Shown: positions 10,689-26,283, counted from the stretch's first letter. The stretch is 64,000 nucleotides of DNA from Methanobacteriaceae archaeon (GCA_013403005.1 JACBOA010000006.1:1-64000); one strand, 5' to 3'. The notes: generated by a model not told the origin, from the sequence alone. Numbers and translations are program-made.

Positions 10689-11606
10689 ATGGGTTGTGGG
10701 TTTATGATTGGTCACCAAGAAAATCAGAGCCAAGTTGATTTAATAAATATTTACAGGGATTTTAATAAAGAATACGGTCATATTGAAGGTGTTTTCGAAG
10801 TTTTAGAACAGTTCCTGTGTTTGTGGGAGAAAGAATACTGGGAATCATTATTTAAAGTTCATAGAGACTGGGCTAAAAACTTGCAAGCGCTTTCACTATA
10901 TATTGATAAACAAACTCAAGTGATTCCACATAGTTTAGTTCTGATGCAAGCTATTAAAAATGGAATATGCCCTGGACAACATTCTATGGGACATTCAGTT
11001 AATTTCCATTGTTTTAGAGATTTGAATATTTTCTTGGAGAAAATTCACTCACTCTACATTGGTGGTGCTCTAGTTGAAGATGATTTATGGGCTTTACATA
11101 AAAGCGACCTGGCTGAGAGAGTTTTAGGAGTGCTGGATCAGTTTGATGTTTTTAAGGGAAATATATTTTTAAAAGATGATTTTTTCAACTGCTTAAAGAA
11201 AGTTTCATGGAACTCAGAAGCTAAATCCTTTTTTATAAAAATTCATAATTTATTCACTTCTTTTCTATTTGAAAAACAGGGAAATCATGAAAATAGTTTT
11301 AATCAGGAGTTAAAAAATGTGCTAGTTCTCCTGGCACACTGCAGTGCGGTGTGGTCGGACAGCACAGAAATTCACACGCAGCATGTTATAAGAGCTTATA
11401 AAACCTTGTTCAAGATAATCACAACTGATATCACTCTTTTAGTGGATAAAAGTTACTACACAGGACGACTGCTTTGTGAGAAGTGCAAACAATCTTATGA
11501 GTTACTGGAAGATGAGGCACCCTATGATTTCAGTCAATGCAGTTGTGGGGGTGATTTATATTATGTTAACTCACCTAAAAGCAGTAATAAAAATATAAAT
11601 GATTAA
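10689..11606 (+). CDS. Uncharacterised protein with C-terminal zinc ribbon
   Basis: 305 residues. The first 250 are helical and rich in aromatic residues, with one Cys/His-containing stretch ('GICPGQHSMGHSVNFHCF', about residues 97-114). The last 45 residues form a putative zinc ribbon: a CxxC in 'LLCEKCKQ' and a CxC in 'QCSCGGDL'. I do not recognise the family. A second in-frame ATG at 10704 is possible; neither start has a strong ribosome binding site. It is monocistronic, convergent with the aconitase X gene, with an AT-rich promoter region upstream. A role in nucleic-acid or protein binding is possible because of the ribbon, but this is only inference. Confidence 0.72.
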   Translation: MGCGFMIGHQENQSQVDLINIYRDFNKEYGHIEGVFEVLEQFLCLWEKEYWESLFKVHRDWAKNLQALSLYIDKQTQVIPHSLVLMQAIKNGICPGQHSMGHSVNFHCFRDLNIFLEKIHSLYIGGALVEDDLWALHKSDLAERVLGVLDQFDVFKGNIFLKDDFFNCLKKVSWNSEAKSFFIKIHNLFTSFLFEKQGNHENSFNQELKNVLVLLAHCSAVWSDSTEIHTQHVIRAYKTLFKIITTDITLLVDKSYYTGRLLCEKCKQSYELLEDEAPYDFSQCSCGGDLYYVNSPKSSNKNIND

Positions 11607-11708
11607 TATTCTTTTAAATTTCTTTCTGAATCTTTATTAGTTAAAAAAATGTAAATATTTGGCTTAAAAATCTTTGTTGGTAATTAGGGGGTTTTATAAT
11701 TTCATTTA

Positions 11709-12908
<1,200 letters not shown>

Positions 12909-13028
12909 GAAAATACCTCAGATTAAAGATTATAAATATAAAGTCGAATTTTTAAAGGAGCGCTATGAATTAATTTCCAAGTCTTGTAGCCATTATTATT
13001 GAGTAGTATTAAACTTAAAAATCTTTAT

Positions 13029-14751
<1,723 letters not shown>

Positions 14752-14899
14752 TTAATCACCTCGATTATCTTATATGGTCTTAATATGCTTTGATTCAACC
14801 AGTTTTTTTATTTAATCTGATTTAAGCTTTTAATTCTATTCCATCATATTTCAAATTATATTATTTCCTGGTTTGGTTTTTAAAATTCTGCTGCCAGGC

Positions 14900-15490
14900 T
14901 TATTCCTGGTTGGTTGTAAAATCTTTATACCATTGGGCGAATTTTTCCAGGGAACGACGGCGATGGGAGAACTCATTTTTTTCTACTCTTGTGAGTTCAC
15001 CGAAGGTCTTAGAGTATCCTTCGGGTATGAAAAGCGGATCATATGCAAAGCCATGCTTTCCTTTTTCCTGATGTGCGATTTGTCCACCGACTACACCTAA
15101 AAAAATCTCGGGCTCGGTTTTGGGCGTTGCAAACCCAACCACCGACCTGAACTCAGCGTAACGGTCCTGGACATTTTCCATCAGCTTTAAAATGCCCTTA
15201 TTACCCAGGGTATCTTGAACATAGGATGAATAGGTGCCTGGAAACCATTCAAGGACACGAATAAAGAGACCCGCGTCTTCTACAATGACTGGTTTGCCCA
15301 ATCTATTTGCAGCATGTTTTGCTCCGTAGAGTGCAACGTCTCGTAGTTCTCCCTGGATTTCTGGGTAACCCAAGTCCGCGTGTTCCAGTTCTATATTGAA
15401 CTTTTCAAAGATTCCTTGAGCTTCTTTTACTTTGTGTTGGTTACCTGTTATAAAGGTTATCATTGTATGATACATTGCGATTTTGAACAT
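14900..15490 (-). CDS. XTP/dITP diphosphatase (RdgB/HAM1 family)
   Basis: Up to 196 residues. The enzyme hydrolyses non-canonical purine nucleotides (XTP, dITP) to monophosphates and so keeps them out of nucleic acids. Family marks are 'TFITGNQHKVKEA' at the N-terminus, 'DAGLFI', the 'SSYVQDTLGNKGI' region and 'FAYDPLFIPEG'. Three in-frame ATGs exist; the third (15463, 'MITFITGN') matches where homologues start and is the best guess, giving 187 residues. None has an obvious ribosome binding site. A 'CTTATAAAG' element about 60 bp upstream on the coding strand is a likely promoter TATA box. Confidence 0.9.
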   Translation of the reverse strand: MFKIAMYHTMITFITGNQHKVKEAQGIFEKFNIELEHADLGYPEIQGELRDVALYGAKHAANRLGKPVIVEDAGLFIRVLEWFPGTYSSYVQDTLGNKGILKLMENVQDRYAEFRSVVGFATPKTEPEIFLGVVGGQIAHQEKGKHGFAYDPLFIPEGYSKTFGELTRVEKNEFSHRRRSLEKFAQWYKDFTTNQE

Positions 15491-15739
15491 AAAAACATAC
15501 TACTTAGATGAAAACCGTGCGAAAATTTTACATGGGAACGCTTTATAAGAATTTTGAACAATCTGTAAGATAATGCTCAGTTATTTCAGCTGATGCAAAA
15601 CTTTTTTATCCAGTGATTTCATAACCATTAAATCTAATAGTAACTGTTCATGAAAAATTATTATTTTAATGAATTTTCGATATTAATAGTAACTTTAGCG
15701 ATTATTTTTTTGAAAAAAACAAGCAGAAGGTGATTTTAA

Positions 15740-17641
<1,902 letters not shown>

Positions 17642-17751
17642 TCGTGGTTGGAGATGGAAAATATTAAAAATAGAAAAATTAGATTAATCAACTAACTAGT
17701 TTTCATTTATTTTTTCTTTAAACCAAATGAAAAACCCCATAAACTAAAAAC

Positions 17752-17779
17752 TTATAACTTATAACTTAGATCTTATAAC
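17752..17779 (+). repeat. TTATAAC heptad array 1
   Basis: Tandem 7-bp units read TTATAAC (17752), TTATAAC (17759), TTAGATC (17766) and TTATAAC (17773), in phase. The array lies between the convergent ends of acsA and kae1-bud32. It is one of six related intergenic arrays in the window. Confidence 0.7.
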
Positions 17780-17809
17780 ACATGATTTCCAGATATGATT
17801 ATAGCTCTT

Positions 17810-19495
17810 TTAGTCAGTGTAACGGCCCCTTCTTTCAATTTCATTAATTTTATTCACTATTTGCTGGTAATCCTCAGCTTTTCGGTAACCTTTTAAAATG
17901 GAATCAAAGCAAAGCTGACTGATATCATGATGAATCCCACTGATGGCCTTTTTAAATACTAAAAGGTCCACACCCTTATCTTCAACTAGATTGGATATTT
18001 TTCCCAAGCCAAAGTCTATGAATACCAGTTCATATTCTTGATTTTTATCTTTATTGACATTTTCTTCATATTTCTTTAAAATTATGTTACTGGTGGTGAG
18101 ATCTCCATGTATAATGCCACAGTTATGGAGGCAAGCCACCTTCTCACCAATCTTTTCGCAAATAGCAACTATTTCTTCCATGTCCTTATCCAAGGAGTTG
18201 GGTTCACCAAAGCTGCTAAGTATTTCCTTGACTTCTTTCCCTGCAATCTTTTCCATGGTTATGGTGCTTTCTTTTTGATCCACATCATAAACCAGGGGGG
18301 TAACAACTCCACAACGCTTTGCTTCTGCCAGGAGTTTGGCCTCTTTTTTGGTTCGGCTCTTGCGTAACTGATGGTCAATCTCTTCTATTCTATATCCTTT
18401 GGGAATTCTAATTTTTAGGAGGACTTCCTCGCCAAGATATTGATGGGGGCAGATGTTGGCCTCGGCACCCTTAGCCATTAGTTCTGGTGGTAATTCTAGC
18501 TTAAGAGAAGATTTTCTCATCCAGGGAACATCCACCTCATCGGTACGATAACGCTGGATAACCTTAGTATCTCCAATGGTTTGTTTAACACCATAATCCC
18601 ATGACAAAAGGCCCAACCAGGCGATCATAGCCCCATTATCTCCACAGTATTTCATCTCTGGCAGGTGAAAGTCAGCGTAATGTTCAGTGGTCATAACCTC
18701 CAGCATCTCTCGCAGGCGCTGGTTAGCAGCCACACCACCCACCAGCAACACTTCAGACTTTTTGGCATGGGCCAATGCCCTTTCAGTCACCTCCACCAGC
18801 ATAGAAAAAGCAGTTTCCTGCAGACTGTAACAAACATCTTCTAAGCAAGATCCAGATTCATATTTACGGATGGCAGCAGTGAGCAACCCGGAAAAGGATA
18901 AATCCATACCCTTCACCGTATAAGGTAATTCAAGGTAGTTTTTAGATTTCCGGGCTAGTTCTTCTACTCTGGGACCTCCAGGATGTCCAAGTCCAACTTC
19001 GCGGGCGAACTGGTCCAAGCAGTTGCCAATGGCAATATCCAGGGTCTCTCCAAAGATCTGGTAACCACCAGCATCAAAGGCAATCACCTGGGTGTTGCCA
19101 CCACTAACATAAAGTGTCAAAGGATCCTGGCAGCCAGTAGTCAGTCTTCCAATTTCTATATGCCCTATACAGTGGTTCACACCCACAATGGGCACATCCA
19201 GTGAGAGGGCCAGGCTGCGGGCTGCGGTGGCTACAGTGCGAAGTGCAGGTCCCAGTCCAGGGCCACGGGAGAAGGCCACCAGATCGATATCTGTAAGTTC
19301 TAGATCTGCTTCTTCAAGGGATAGATGAATAAGGGGAATCAGATTTTCTGCGTGGTGTTCGGCTGCTTCACGGGGATGTATGCCTCCTTTTTCTGGTATA
19401 AGGGCCTTGCCCTCTGAAGCCAGGATATTTCCTTCAGAATCTACAATTCCCACACCTGTTTTTTCTGCTGTTCCCTCTAATCCTATGCATATCAA
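17810..19495 (-). CDS. Kae1-Bud32 fusion (t6A tRNA modification, KEOPS)
   Basis: About 561 residues joining the threonylcarbamoyl transferase Kae1 (residues about 1-330) to the small kinase/ATPase Bud32 (about 345-561). Both belong to the KEOPS complex that makes t6A37 on ANN-decoding tRNAs. Kae1 marks are metal-binding 'HCIGHIEIG', 'YVSGGNTQV' and 'GGVAANQRLREM'. Bud32 marks are 'HGDLTTSNI' and 'FIDFGLGK'. The start is probably the TTG at 19495, because homologues begin at 'ICIGLEGTAEKTG' and the sequence GTGATCC just upstream fits the 16S 3' end; a GTG at 19504 would add three residues. The fusion is known in several euryarchaea. Confidence 0.93.
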   Translation of the reverse strand: MICIGLEGTAEKTGVGIVDSEGNILASEGKALIPEKGGIHPREAAEHHAENLIPLIHLSLEEADLELTDIDLVAFSRGPGLGPALRTVATAARSLALSLDVPIVGVNHCIGHIEIGRLTTGCQDPLTLYVSGGNTQVIAFDAGGYQIFGETLDIAIGNCLDQFAREVGLGHPGGPRVEELARKSKNYLELPYTVKGMDLSFSGLLTAAIRKYESGSCLEDVCYSLQETAFSMLVEVTERALAHAKKSEVLLVGGVAANQRLREMLEVMTTEHYADFHLPEMKYCGDNGAMIAWLGLLSWDYGVKQTIGDTKVIQRYRTDEVDVPWMRKSSLKLELPPELMAKGAEANICPHQYLGEEVLLKIRIPKGYRIEEIDHQLRKSRTKKEAKLLAEAKRCGVVTPLVYDVDQKESTITMEKIAGKEVKEILSSFGEPNSLDKDMEEIVAICEKIGEKVACLHNCGIIHGDLTTSNIILKKYEENVNKDKNQEYELVFIDFGLGKISNLVEDKGVDLLVFKKAISGIHHDISQLCFDSILKGYRKAEDYQQIVNKINEIERRGRYTD

Positions 19496-19754
19496 ATGGA
19501 TCACACTCTAAAAAATCACTAAATACTTCTATAAGATAACGTGAAGTTCAATTAGATTTAATCTGCAAATGGCTATTTGGTGGAATCTTTTGAGTTGATG
19601 CAGTTTACTACATATTTTTTATGAGTCACAATTAAAGAACTTACTGCAATCCTCATGGTCTTAATTTTTATTTTGAAGATTTTATTTTTATATATCACCT
19701 AACCCCATCCTTTATTAAGTAAGATAGTAAGTAGTTGATAGTTGGAATGATAAA

Positions 19755-20822
19755 ATGGTTAAGGCTGTTAAGAGTTTCGGATCACCAGATATGCTAAGTA
19801 GATTGCAGGATAAAGATTCATTATTTTTGTGCGTTATTGCTTCCACATTAACCTCACGCATACCTGAAATAACAGGTGCAGGGGCTTCACCGGAACTCAC
19901 AGATTACACTCCAGCAGCGGATGTGGAACTGATAATCCATGGTGAACCAAAATGTCTTCAGAACATACCTCAAACAGTAGTGGAAGGTCAGGCGGCACCC
20001 ACCCCAGCTGTTATAACCAAAGCATCTCTTCAAATGGCTGATATTCCTTTCCTGGTTGCTGATGCGGGTTCAGCTATTAAACCGGACATCCCTTATGTTA
20101 AAATAAATGATGAACCTGGCCAGAACATTTTAACGGGCAAAGCAGTTGAAAATCCCCTGGAAATATACAAGAAGGGTAAAATATTAGGAGAAACTCTTTC
20201 TCAGTTGACTGATCATCTCATTATTGGTGAAAGCACCCCCGCAGGCACCACCACAGCTCTAGGGGTTCTGGAGGCCATGGGTTACGATGCTTGGGGAAAA
20301 GTCAGTGGGAGCACCCCAGAAAACCCCCACACTCTCAAACGTCAAACTGTGGAAAAAGGACTGGAATCTGCAGGTTTTATGGATGAAATTCCCCTTGATC
20401 CATTCCAGGCAGTAGAGGCAGTGGGTGATCCTATGATCCCTGCAGTAGCCGGCATCACAGCAGGAAGCACGGTACCAGTGACTCTGGCAGGCGGTACACA
20501 GATGACTGCAGTGTGTGCTTTTTTAAAGGAGGCTATAGATGGTTTCAACTTTGAGGATGTTTCCATTGCCACCACCATTTTCGTGGCCAAGGATGAAACT
20601 TCTGATATCAACTACCTAGCCCGTCAAATCGCTCCACTGAACATATTTGCTGTTGATCCTGGTTTTGAAAAATCAGATAACCCCGGACTTGTGAATTACA
20701 CCAAAGGAGTGGTTAAAGAGGGGGTAGGTGCCGGCGGTGCCATGCTAGCTGCCATTCTTAAGGGGATCTCGGTGGAGGATATCCGGTTAAAAACAGAGGA
20801 ACTCTGCAGAGAAATCTTCTAA
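19755..20822 (+). CDS. cobT: NaMN-dependent phosphoribosyltransferase, archaeal CobT family
   Basis: 355 residues of the UPF0284/archaeal CobT family, which activates the lower-ligand base of cobamides using nicotinate mononucleotide. The sequence shows 'EITGAGASPELTDYTPAAD', 'GESTPAGTTTALGVLEAMG' and the Gly-rich 'AGITAGSTVPVTLAGGTQM', typical of the family. It is soluble with no signal peptide. GGAATGAT precedes the ATG. It fits with cbiG and cobD near the start of the window, though it stands alone and divergent from kae1-bud32. Confidence 0.88.
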   Translation: MVKAVKSFGSPDMLSRLQDKDSLFLCVIASTLTSRIPEITGAGASPELTDYTPAADVELIIHGEPKCLQNIPQTVVEGQAAPTPAVITKASLQMADIPFLVADAGSAIKPDIPYVKINDEPGQNILTGKAVENPLEIYKKGKILGETLSQLTDHLIIGESTPAGTTTALGVLEAMGYDAWGKVSGSTPENPHTLKRQTVEKGLESAGFMDEIPLDPFQAVEAVGDPMIPAVAGITAGSTVPVTLAGGTQMTAVCAFLKEAIDGFNFEDVSIATTIFVAKDETSDINYLARQIAPLNIFAVDPGFEKSDNPGLVNYTKGVVKEGVGAGGAMLAAILKGISVEDIRLKTEELCREIF

Positions 20823-20935
20823 TCTAGAATAACTCTTCGATCTGTTTCCTATAATTTATATCTCAATTTTTGTAATACTATAAATGATTTGAGATGTTGA
20901 AAGATTCCAAAGAATAAATCTAATATTAACGGAAG

Positions 20936-21664
20936 ATGAGAAAGAAGATGCCCTCCTGGATGAATGTGTCAATGAATAATGGGAAGAGGTTAAAGTCATT
21001 TTTGATGGGATTTGCACCTTCCAAGTATTCTTCTTTTATTTTTATGCTCTTTTTCCTTGGAGGATTCCTATATGCATTTCTAGATCCTGTTAGGGCCCAG
21101 TCCACTTTCTATGGGGGCTTCTTTTTGAATGAGTTAACAGCTCAAATTTTTCCACCTTCTGAGTTTTCTTTTCAGTACCTCCTTAATCAGTTTGTATTTT
21201 TCCTGGGAAAAACTAGTTGGGGTATTTTTTTCAACAACCTGATGGTTTCCTTGGAGTGCATATTTTCAGGGTTCTTGATCATCCCCATTATCCTTATAGA
21301 CCTCTTTGGATTTCTTGGTTCGGTTTTTTACCTTCTCATAATGAAATGGGGGATTGTTAAAGGAGTTTTTTTATTTGCAGGTTCATTTCATCTTATATTC
21401 GAAGTTTTGGCAGCTATTCTGGTGATAGATGCGTTCATTAGTTTTTATGGTACTATAATCAACTCGGTAAGAAAAAAATCCTTAAAAACATTCACTGGAG
21501 GTGTTTTGAATAAGTTCGTCCCTTTAATGTTGAGAATAATTATTTTATTATTTATAGCAGCCCTTTTGGAAGTTTTTTGGAGTACATGGTGGGTTTACAT
21601 CTTAACCCATCCTTATATTCCCTGGATAGACTTCTACATTGGTGTGTATTCTTGTGTGTATTAA
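20936..21664 (+). CDS. SpoIIM/DUF95-family integral membrane protein
   Basis: 242 residues with about five hydrophobic segments and the 'NNLMVSLECIFSGFLIIP' motif (N-N-x-x-V-S-L) typical of the stage II sporulation protein M family (DUF95). Archaeal members are membrane proteins of unknown role; the sporulation name has no meaning here. Two ATGs (20936, 20948) are possible. It follows cobT by 113 bp and precedes the cyclase gene by about 80 bp, all on the plus strand, so co-transcription is possible. Confidence 0.8.
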   Translation: MRKKMPSWMNVSMNNGKRLKSFLMGFAPSKYSSFIFMLFFLGGFLYAFLDPVRAQSTFYGGFFLNELTAQIFPPSEFSFQYLLNQFVFFLGKTSWGIFFNNLMVSLECIFSGFLIIPIILIDLFGFLGSVFYLLIMKWGIVKGVFLFAGSFHLIFEVLAAILVIDAFISFYGTIINSVRKKSLKTFTGGVLNKFVPLMLRIIILLFIAALLEVFWSTWWVYILTHPYIPWIDFYIGVYSCVY

Positions 21665-21746
21665 TAGGCCATTAAAAATTTTTCGAAAGGATGAAATAAT
21701 TAATTAGACATAATAAATCCAAAGGAATTGCTGGGAATGATATTTT

Positions 21747-22460
21747 ATGGATGGAAAAATTGAAACTTCTCTAAAGAATCCAAAGTACATAAGACTTTCA
21801 TACACTCTTGGTAAGGCCAGTCCAGTTCATATTGGTCTGCCGCAGCCAGATATAAAACCCATTAACCAGATTAGTAAGGGTGATAACTATAACACTTCTC
21901 TTTTAACAGTTGAAAACCATTGCGGCACCCACATCGATGCCCCTGCACACTTTATTCAAGGTGGGAGATTAATATCTGATTACGGTCCTGATGAACTTAC
22001 CTTTAGCCATCCTTTGGTGTTAGATTGCCCTAAAAGTCCAGGTGAACTAGTGGACATAGAGGATGTTTCTAAGATTTCTTATGAGAACATTGATTGCCTG
22101 CTCCTTTGCACAGGTTTCTATCAATACCATGATACAGACTGGGAAAAGTATCTTGAACAAAACCCTGGTCTTTCTCCAGGGGCAGTTCACTATTTAAGGG
22201 AAAAATTTCCTAATTTGCGTTGTGTTGGAATTGACACAATTTCCATGTCCCGTTACGGTCATGCAGAAGAAGCAGTTAAGGTACACCAGACAGGATTCAT
22301 GGAAAAAGAAGGTTTTGGAAAGCCACTATTATTTGTGGAAGATTTGGATCTATCGGCACTAGATGGAAAGGTTGAGTTAGAACAAGTCCTGGTGGTGCCC
22401 TGGCAAGTGGATGGCCTGGATGGTGCACCATGCACAGTGCTGGCCAGGATCAAAACATAA
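21747..22460 (+). CDS. Cyclase-family metal-dependent hydrolase (KynB-like)
   Basis: 237 residues of the cyclase family. The hallmark metal-binding motif 'HCGTHIDAPAHF' lies near residue 58, with a further 'GIDTISMSRYGHAEEAV' region. Characterised members include arylformamidase (KynB), but the substrate in methanogens is not known and no tryptophan degradation genes are nearby. GGGAATGAT serves as ribosome binding site. It is convergent with uppP. Confidence 0.82.
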   Translation: MDGKIETSLKNPKYIRLSYTLGKASPVHIGLPQPDIKPINQISKGDNYNTSLLTVENHCGTHIDAPAHFIQGGRLISDYGPDELTFSHPLVLDCPKSPGELVDIEDVSKISYENIDCLLLCTGFYQYHDTDWEKYLEQNPGLSPGAVHYLREKFPNLRCVGIDTISMSRYGHAEEAVKVHQTGFMEKEGFGKPLLFVEDLDLSALDGKVELEQVLVVPWQVDGLDGAPCTVLARIKT

Positions 22461-22518
22461 TAAATGACACGGAATGGAAAATTGGGAGATAAATAAAATC
22501 AATTTTATATATAATCCA

Positions 22519-23358
22519 TTATTTCCAGATAAACGTTAGAATCAGGGTCAGTACACCTACTATCCAGCAGTAAATGGCAAATATTTTAAGGCTGTGCTTT
22601 TGAATATAGCCCATCATAAATTTAACAGCTAAGTAGCTGAATAGAGCCGCTGATAAGAACCCAGCAATCATCACTTCTAAGTTGGCATCAAAACTAACAA
22701 TATCTTTGGTTTGTATCAATGCAGCACCCAGGATGGCTGGTATGGAGAGCAGGAAACTGTAACGAGCTGCTAACTTTCTTTCCAATCCTGAGAATAATGC
22801 AGCAGCTATGGTGGATCCGGAACGCGATATTCCAGGGGCAATGGCGAATCCCTGGAAAAGACCAATAACCAGTGAATTGACGAAGGTCACTTGTTTAACA
22901 TCTTTACCTTTCTTTTCACGGTTTCTTTTGGCAATCCATTCAGAACCCCACAGTATAAACCCGGTCACGATTAGGAAAAAACCTACTGATGCCACTGAAC
23001 TGAATAAGCTTTCAAATTCACTTTTAAACAGTACTCCCATCAGACCTGCAGGGATGGTACCAACCAAAACCAGCCAGGCCAATCTTTTGAAGGGGTCTTC
23101 CCTCACACCTGCATTGAACTTTCCCTGTGGTATATCAAGCAAACTGGATACGAATGCTTTTATCATGGATAGGATATCCTTCCAGAAGTAGGTTACCACT
23201 GCTACCAGTGTACCTACATGTAGAAGGGTGTCAAAGGCTAAAGTTGATTGTGCTCCTATTATTTCTGGTATGAAAACTAAATGTGCTGAGCTGCTTATGG
23301 GGAGAAATTCTGTTAAACCCTGCACTGCGCCCATGATTATTGCTTGAAAAATGTCCAT
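22519..23358 (-). CDS. uppP: Undecaprenyl/polyprenyl-diphosphatase UppP (BacA)
   Basis: About 279 residues with eight or so membrane segments and both family motifs: 'QGLTEFLPISSSAHL' near the N-terminus and 'APGISRSGSTIAAAL' in the middle. The enzyme removes a phosphate from polyprenyl diphosphate to recycle the lipid carrier used for cell-wall (pseudomurein) and glycan assembly. A TTG at 23373 would add five residues, but a GGAG ribosome binding site 9 nt before the ATG at 23358 decides for the shorter form. Confidence 0.93.
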   Translation of the reverse strand: MDIFQAIIMGAVQGLTEFLPISSSAHLVFIPEIIGAQSTLAFDTLLHVGTLVAVVTYFWKDILSMIKAFVSSLLDIPQGKFNAGVREDPFKRLAWLVLVGTIPAGLMGVLFKSEFESLFSSVASVGFFLIVTGFILWGSEWIAKRNREKKGKDVKQVTFVNSLVIGLFQGFAIAPGISRSGSTIAAALFSGLERKLAARYSFLLSIPAILGAALIQTKDIVSFDANLEVMIAGFLSAALFSYLAVKFMMGYIQKHSLKIFAIYCWIVGVLTLILTFIWK

Positions 23359-23828
23359 AGATATTGTCTCCAATCCTTATAATTAAATTTTGTTCTTAAA
23401 CTGACAATTTAGTTCCTAATTTCCACAGATTTTTGGAATCAGCACGTTTCTCTGTCCCTAGAACACGTGCTTATAACTTCTGAGTTATAACTTATAAGTT
23501 ATAATATCTAATATTAACTTGCTCTACTTAAATCCGCTTGTTCCTTATCTTCACTTTAATTCTATTGCATTCAAATTATATCTGGAATAATAATTCAATC
23601 AATGCAATTAAATAGTTTAACTATAAAATAAACTTTTTCCAAAATTTAAATCTTTTTTTTATTTCCTACTACCCAATATTTACACCTATATTCATATAAT
23701 TTCAAGTATTTATCTTATTATTTCCTACTTCACCATACTTTAACCCACATCCTAAACATATAGCAATTTACATGCGGGTTTGAAAAATCAATGGGATCAA
23801 AGGGAAAAATGAGTAAGTGGGTTGGTGA
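23359..23828. other. Intergenic region with heptad array 2
   Basis: 470 bp with no convincing gene between uppP and ilvE. It contains the TTATAAC-type array at 23471-23504, here in both orientations: TTATAAC at 23471, GTTATAA at 23484 and at 23498, with a TTATAAG between. This gives a palindromic core. The rest is AT-rich. Confidence 0.6.
23471..23504. repeat. TTATAAC heptad array 2 (inverted units)
   Basis: Units are TTATAAC (23471-23477), GTTATAA (23484-23490), TTATAAG (23492-23498) and GTTATAA (23498-23504). The mixed orientation makes a dyad centred near 23494. It is related to the arrays at 17.75, 46.29, 47.61, 58.81 and 58.90 kb. Confidence 0.68.
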
Positions 23829-24749
23829 TTAAATGAAAGTCAGCCAGTCGTATTCATCCTCGCTTTCACCTTCAATAATGGCAAAGAAACGTTCCTGTAA
23901 TTTTTTGGTGATCTCTCCTCTTGAGCCATTGCCCACCACTATTCGGTCAACGGATCTGATGGGAGTCACTTCCGCAGCAGTGCCGGTGAAAAAGAGTTCA
24001 TCAGCAATGTAAAGCATTTCTCGGGGGATTTCTTCTTCTTTAACTTCTAAATCCATCTCCCGGGCCAGTGTTATTATGGAATTCCGGGTGATACCATCCA
24101 GCAAGGAAGAAGCACGGGGAGGTGTGTGCAAGATTCCATCTTTTACAATGAATATGTTTTCTCCACTTCCTTCACTCACCATTCCATGGTAGTCCAGCAT
24201 TAGAGCTTCATCATAGCCATTGGCCACTGCTTCCATCTTAGCCAGCTGACTGTTCATGTAGTTGGAACCTGCCTTGGCCATGTTGGGCATGGTGTTAGGA
24301 GCCATTCTTCGCCAGGTGGACACTCCAATATCCACCCCCTGCTCCAACGCCTCTTCTCCCAAATATTTTCCCCAAGCCCAGACAGCAATCAAAGACTCTA
24401 CAGGACAGTTTAGAGGATATACTCCCAGTTCAGCGTATCCTCGGAAGATAGCTGGCCGGATATAGCATTCCTCAAGTTCATTGATTTTAACGGTGTCAAT
24501 AATGGCTTGACTGAAATCTTCCTGAGAGTAGGGGATTTCCATCCGGTATATTTTAGCTGAATTGTAGAGCCGCTCCACGTGTTCAGCTAACCGGAACACT
24601 GCCGGACCTTTTTTGGTTTTATAACACCGTATTCCTTCAAATACGCTGGATCCGTAGTGGATTACATGTGATAGTGCATGCACATTTGCTTCTTTCCAGT
24701 CAACGAATTCTCCATTGAACCATATTTTTCCTGACTCATCAAAGGCCAT
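23829..24749 (-). CDS. ilvE: Branched-chain amino acid aminotransferase
   Basis: 306 residues, a class IV PLP transaminase for the last step of Leu, Ile and Val synthesis. Markers are 'GSSVFEGIRCYKT', the PLP lysine in 'MAKAGSNYMNS', 'DYHGMVSEGSGENIF' and 'ELFFTGTAAEVTPI'. The length matches the family. GAGGGATATC precedes the ATG. It is the first of five ilv genes spread through 24-41 kb, all on the minus strand but not contiguous. Confidence 0.95.
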   Translation of the reverse strand: MAFDESGKIWFNGEFVDWKEANVHALSHVIHYGSSVFEGIRCYKTKKGPAVFRLAEHVERLYNSAKIYRMEIPYSQEDFSQAIIDTVKINELEECYIRPAIFRGYAELGVYPLNCPVESLIAVWAWGKYLGEEALEQGVDIGVSTWRRMAPNTMPNMAKAGSNYMNSQLAKMEAVANGYDEALMLDYHGMVSEGSGENIFIVKDGILHTPPRASSLLDGITRNSIITLAREMDLEVKEEEIPREMLYIADELFFTGTAAEVTPIRSVDRIVVGNGSRGEITKKLQERFFAIIEGESEDEYDWLTFI

Positions 24750-24958
24750 GATATCCCTCAGAATAATAAATGATCTTTAAAAATCTTCAGAATCTATTAG
24801 GTTAAACAGGTTATTAAATTGTTTTTTATAAGAGTGTTTGAGATACTAAAATATTTAACTTGGTCTTATTAATACAATGTTAAGTTAGAAAATCTGTCCT
24901 CAGGTAGATTGCCTGGCTATCCTCCCGCACCACTTTCTGGTCATCTTTAAAACCCAGG

Positions 24959-25030
24959 GGGCCGGTGGTCTAGGGGTATGATATCTCGCTCACACCGAGA
25001 TGATCAGGAGTTCGAATCTCCTCCGGCCCA
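24959..25030 (+). tRNA. tRNA-Val (anticodon CAC)
   Basis: A complete 72-nt cloverleaf without intron: acceptor stem GGGCCGG pairs with CCGGCCC, anticodon stem TCTCG pairs with CGAGA around the loop CTCACAC (anticodon CAC, reading GUG), and T-arm AGGAG/CTCCT encloses loop TTCGAAT. The discriminator base is A at 25030 and the 3' CCA is not encoded. The strong pairing makes the call secure. Confidence 0.96.
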
Positions 25031-25300
25031 CTCAACATTTTTGTAACGATTTTCAAGGAAACTTCCACCAAGTTGCAGTTCCTGTTGATATAAATGGCAA
25101 TGAATGTGTGCATTGATCAAATAATAGAACCTTTTTTGAAGATTCTTGGGTGTAGAAGGGAGTATTTTTTTAATCGATGTCTTTCCCAAACTCGGAAAAT
25201 AAACAAAATAAGGAATTGATAAAAAAAATAGCATAATATGCTCTATTTATTTTTTATCCAAAATTCAATCTAAAAATGGTTTTTAGTGGAAACTTAGAAT

Positions 25301-26122
<822 letters not shown>

Positions 26123-26283
26123 TTACCCCACCTTCGAGAGATGATGATTTTCATCAACTATTAATTTCATAATATATTTGGTGATAGTATTTGTTTTTTA
26201 TTTCTTTATACTTAAAACTGTTCCCTTCCTTAACAGTAACCATCACGCAAACTATTTAGAGGTGGAACAATAAATTTGCCTCT

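Noticed and set aside
25031..25110. Short protein-like reading ('FHQVAVPVDINGNE') just after tRNA-Val, perhaps a remnant of an element integrated at the tRNA
   Set aside because: It is very short, the frame runs into the tRNA, and no duplicated tRNA end or integrase is present.
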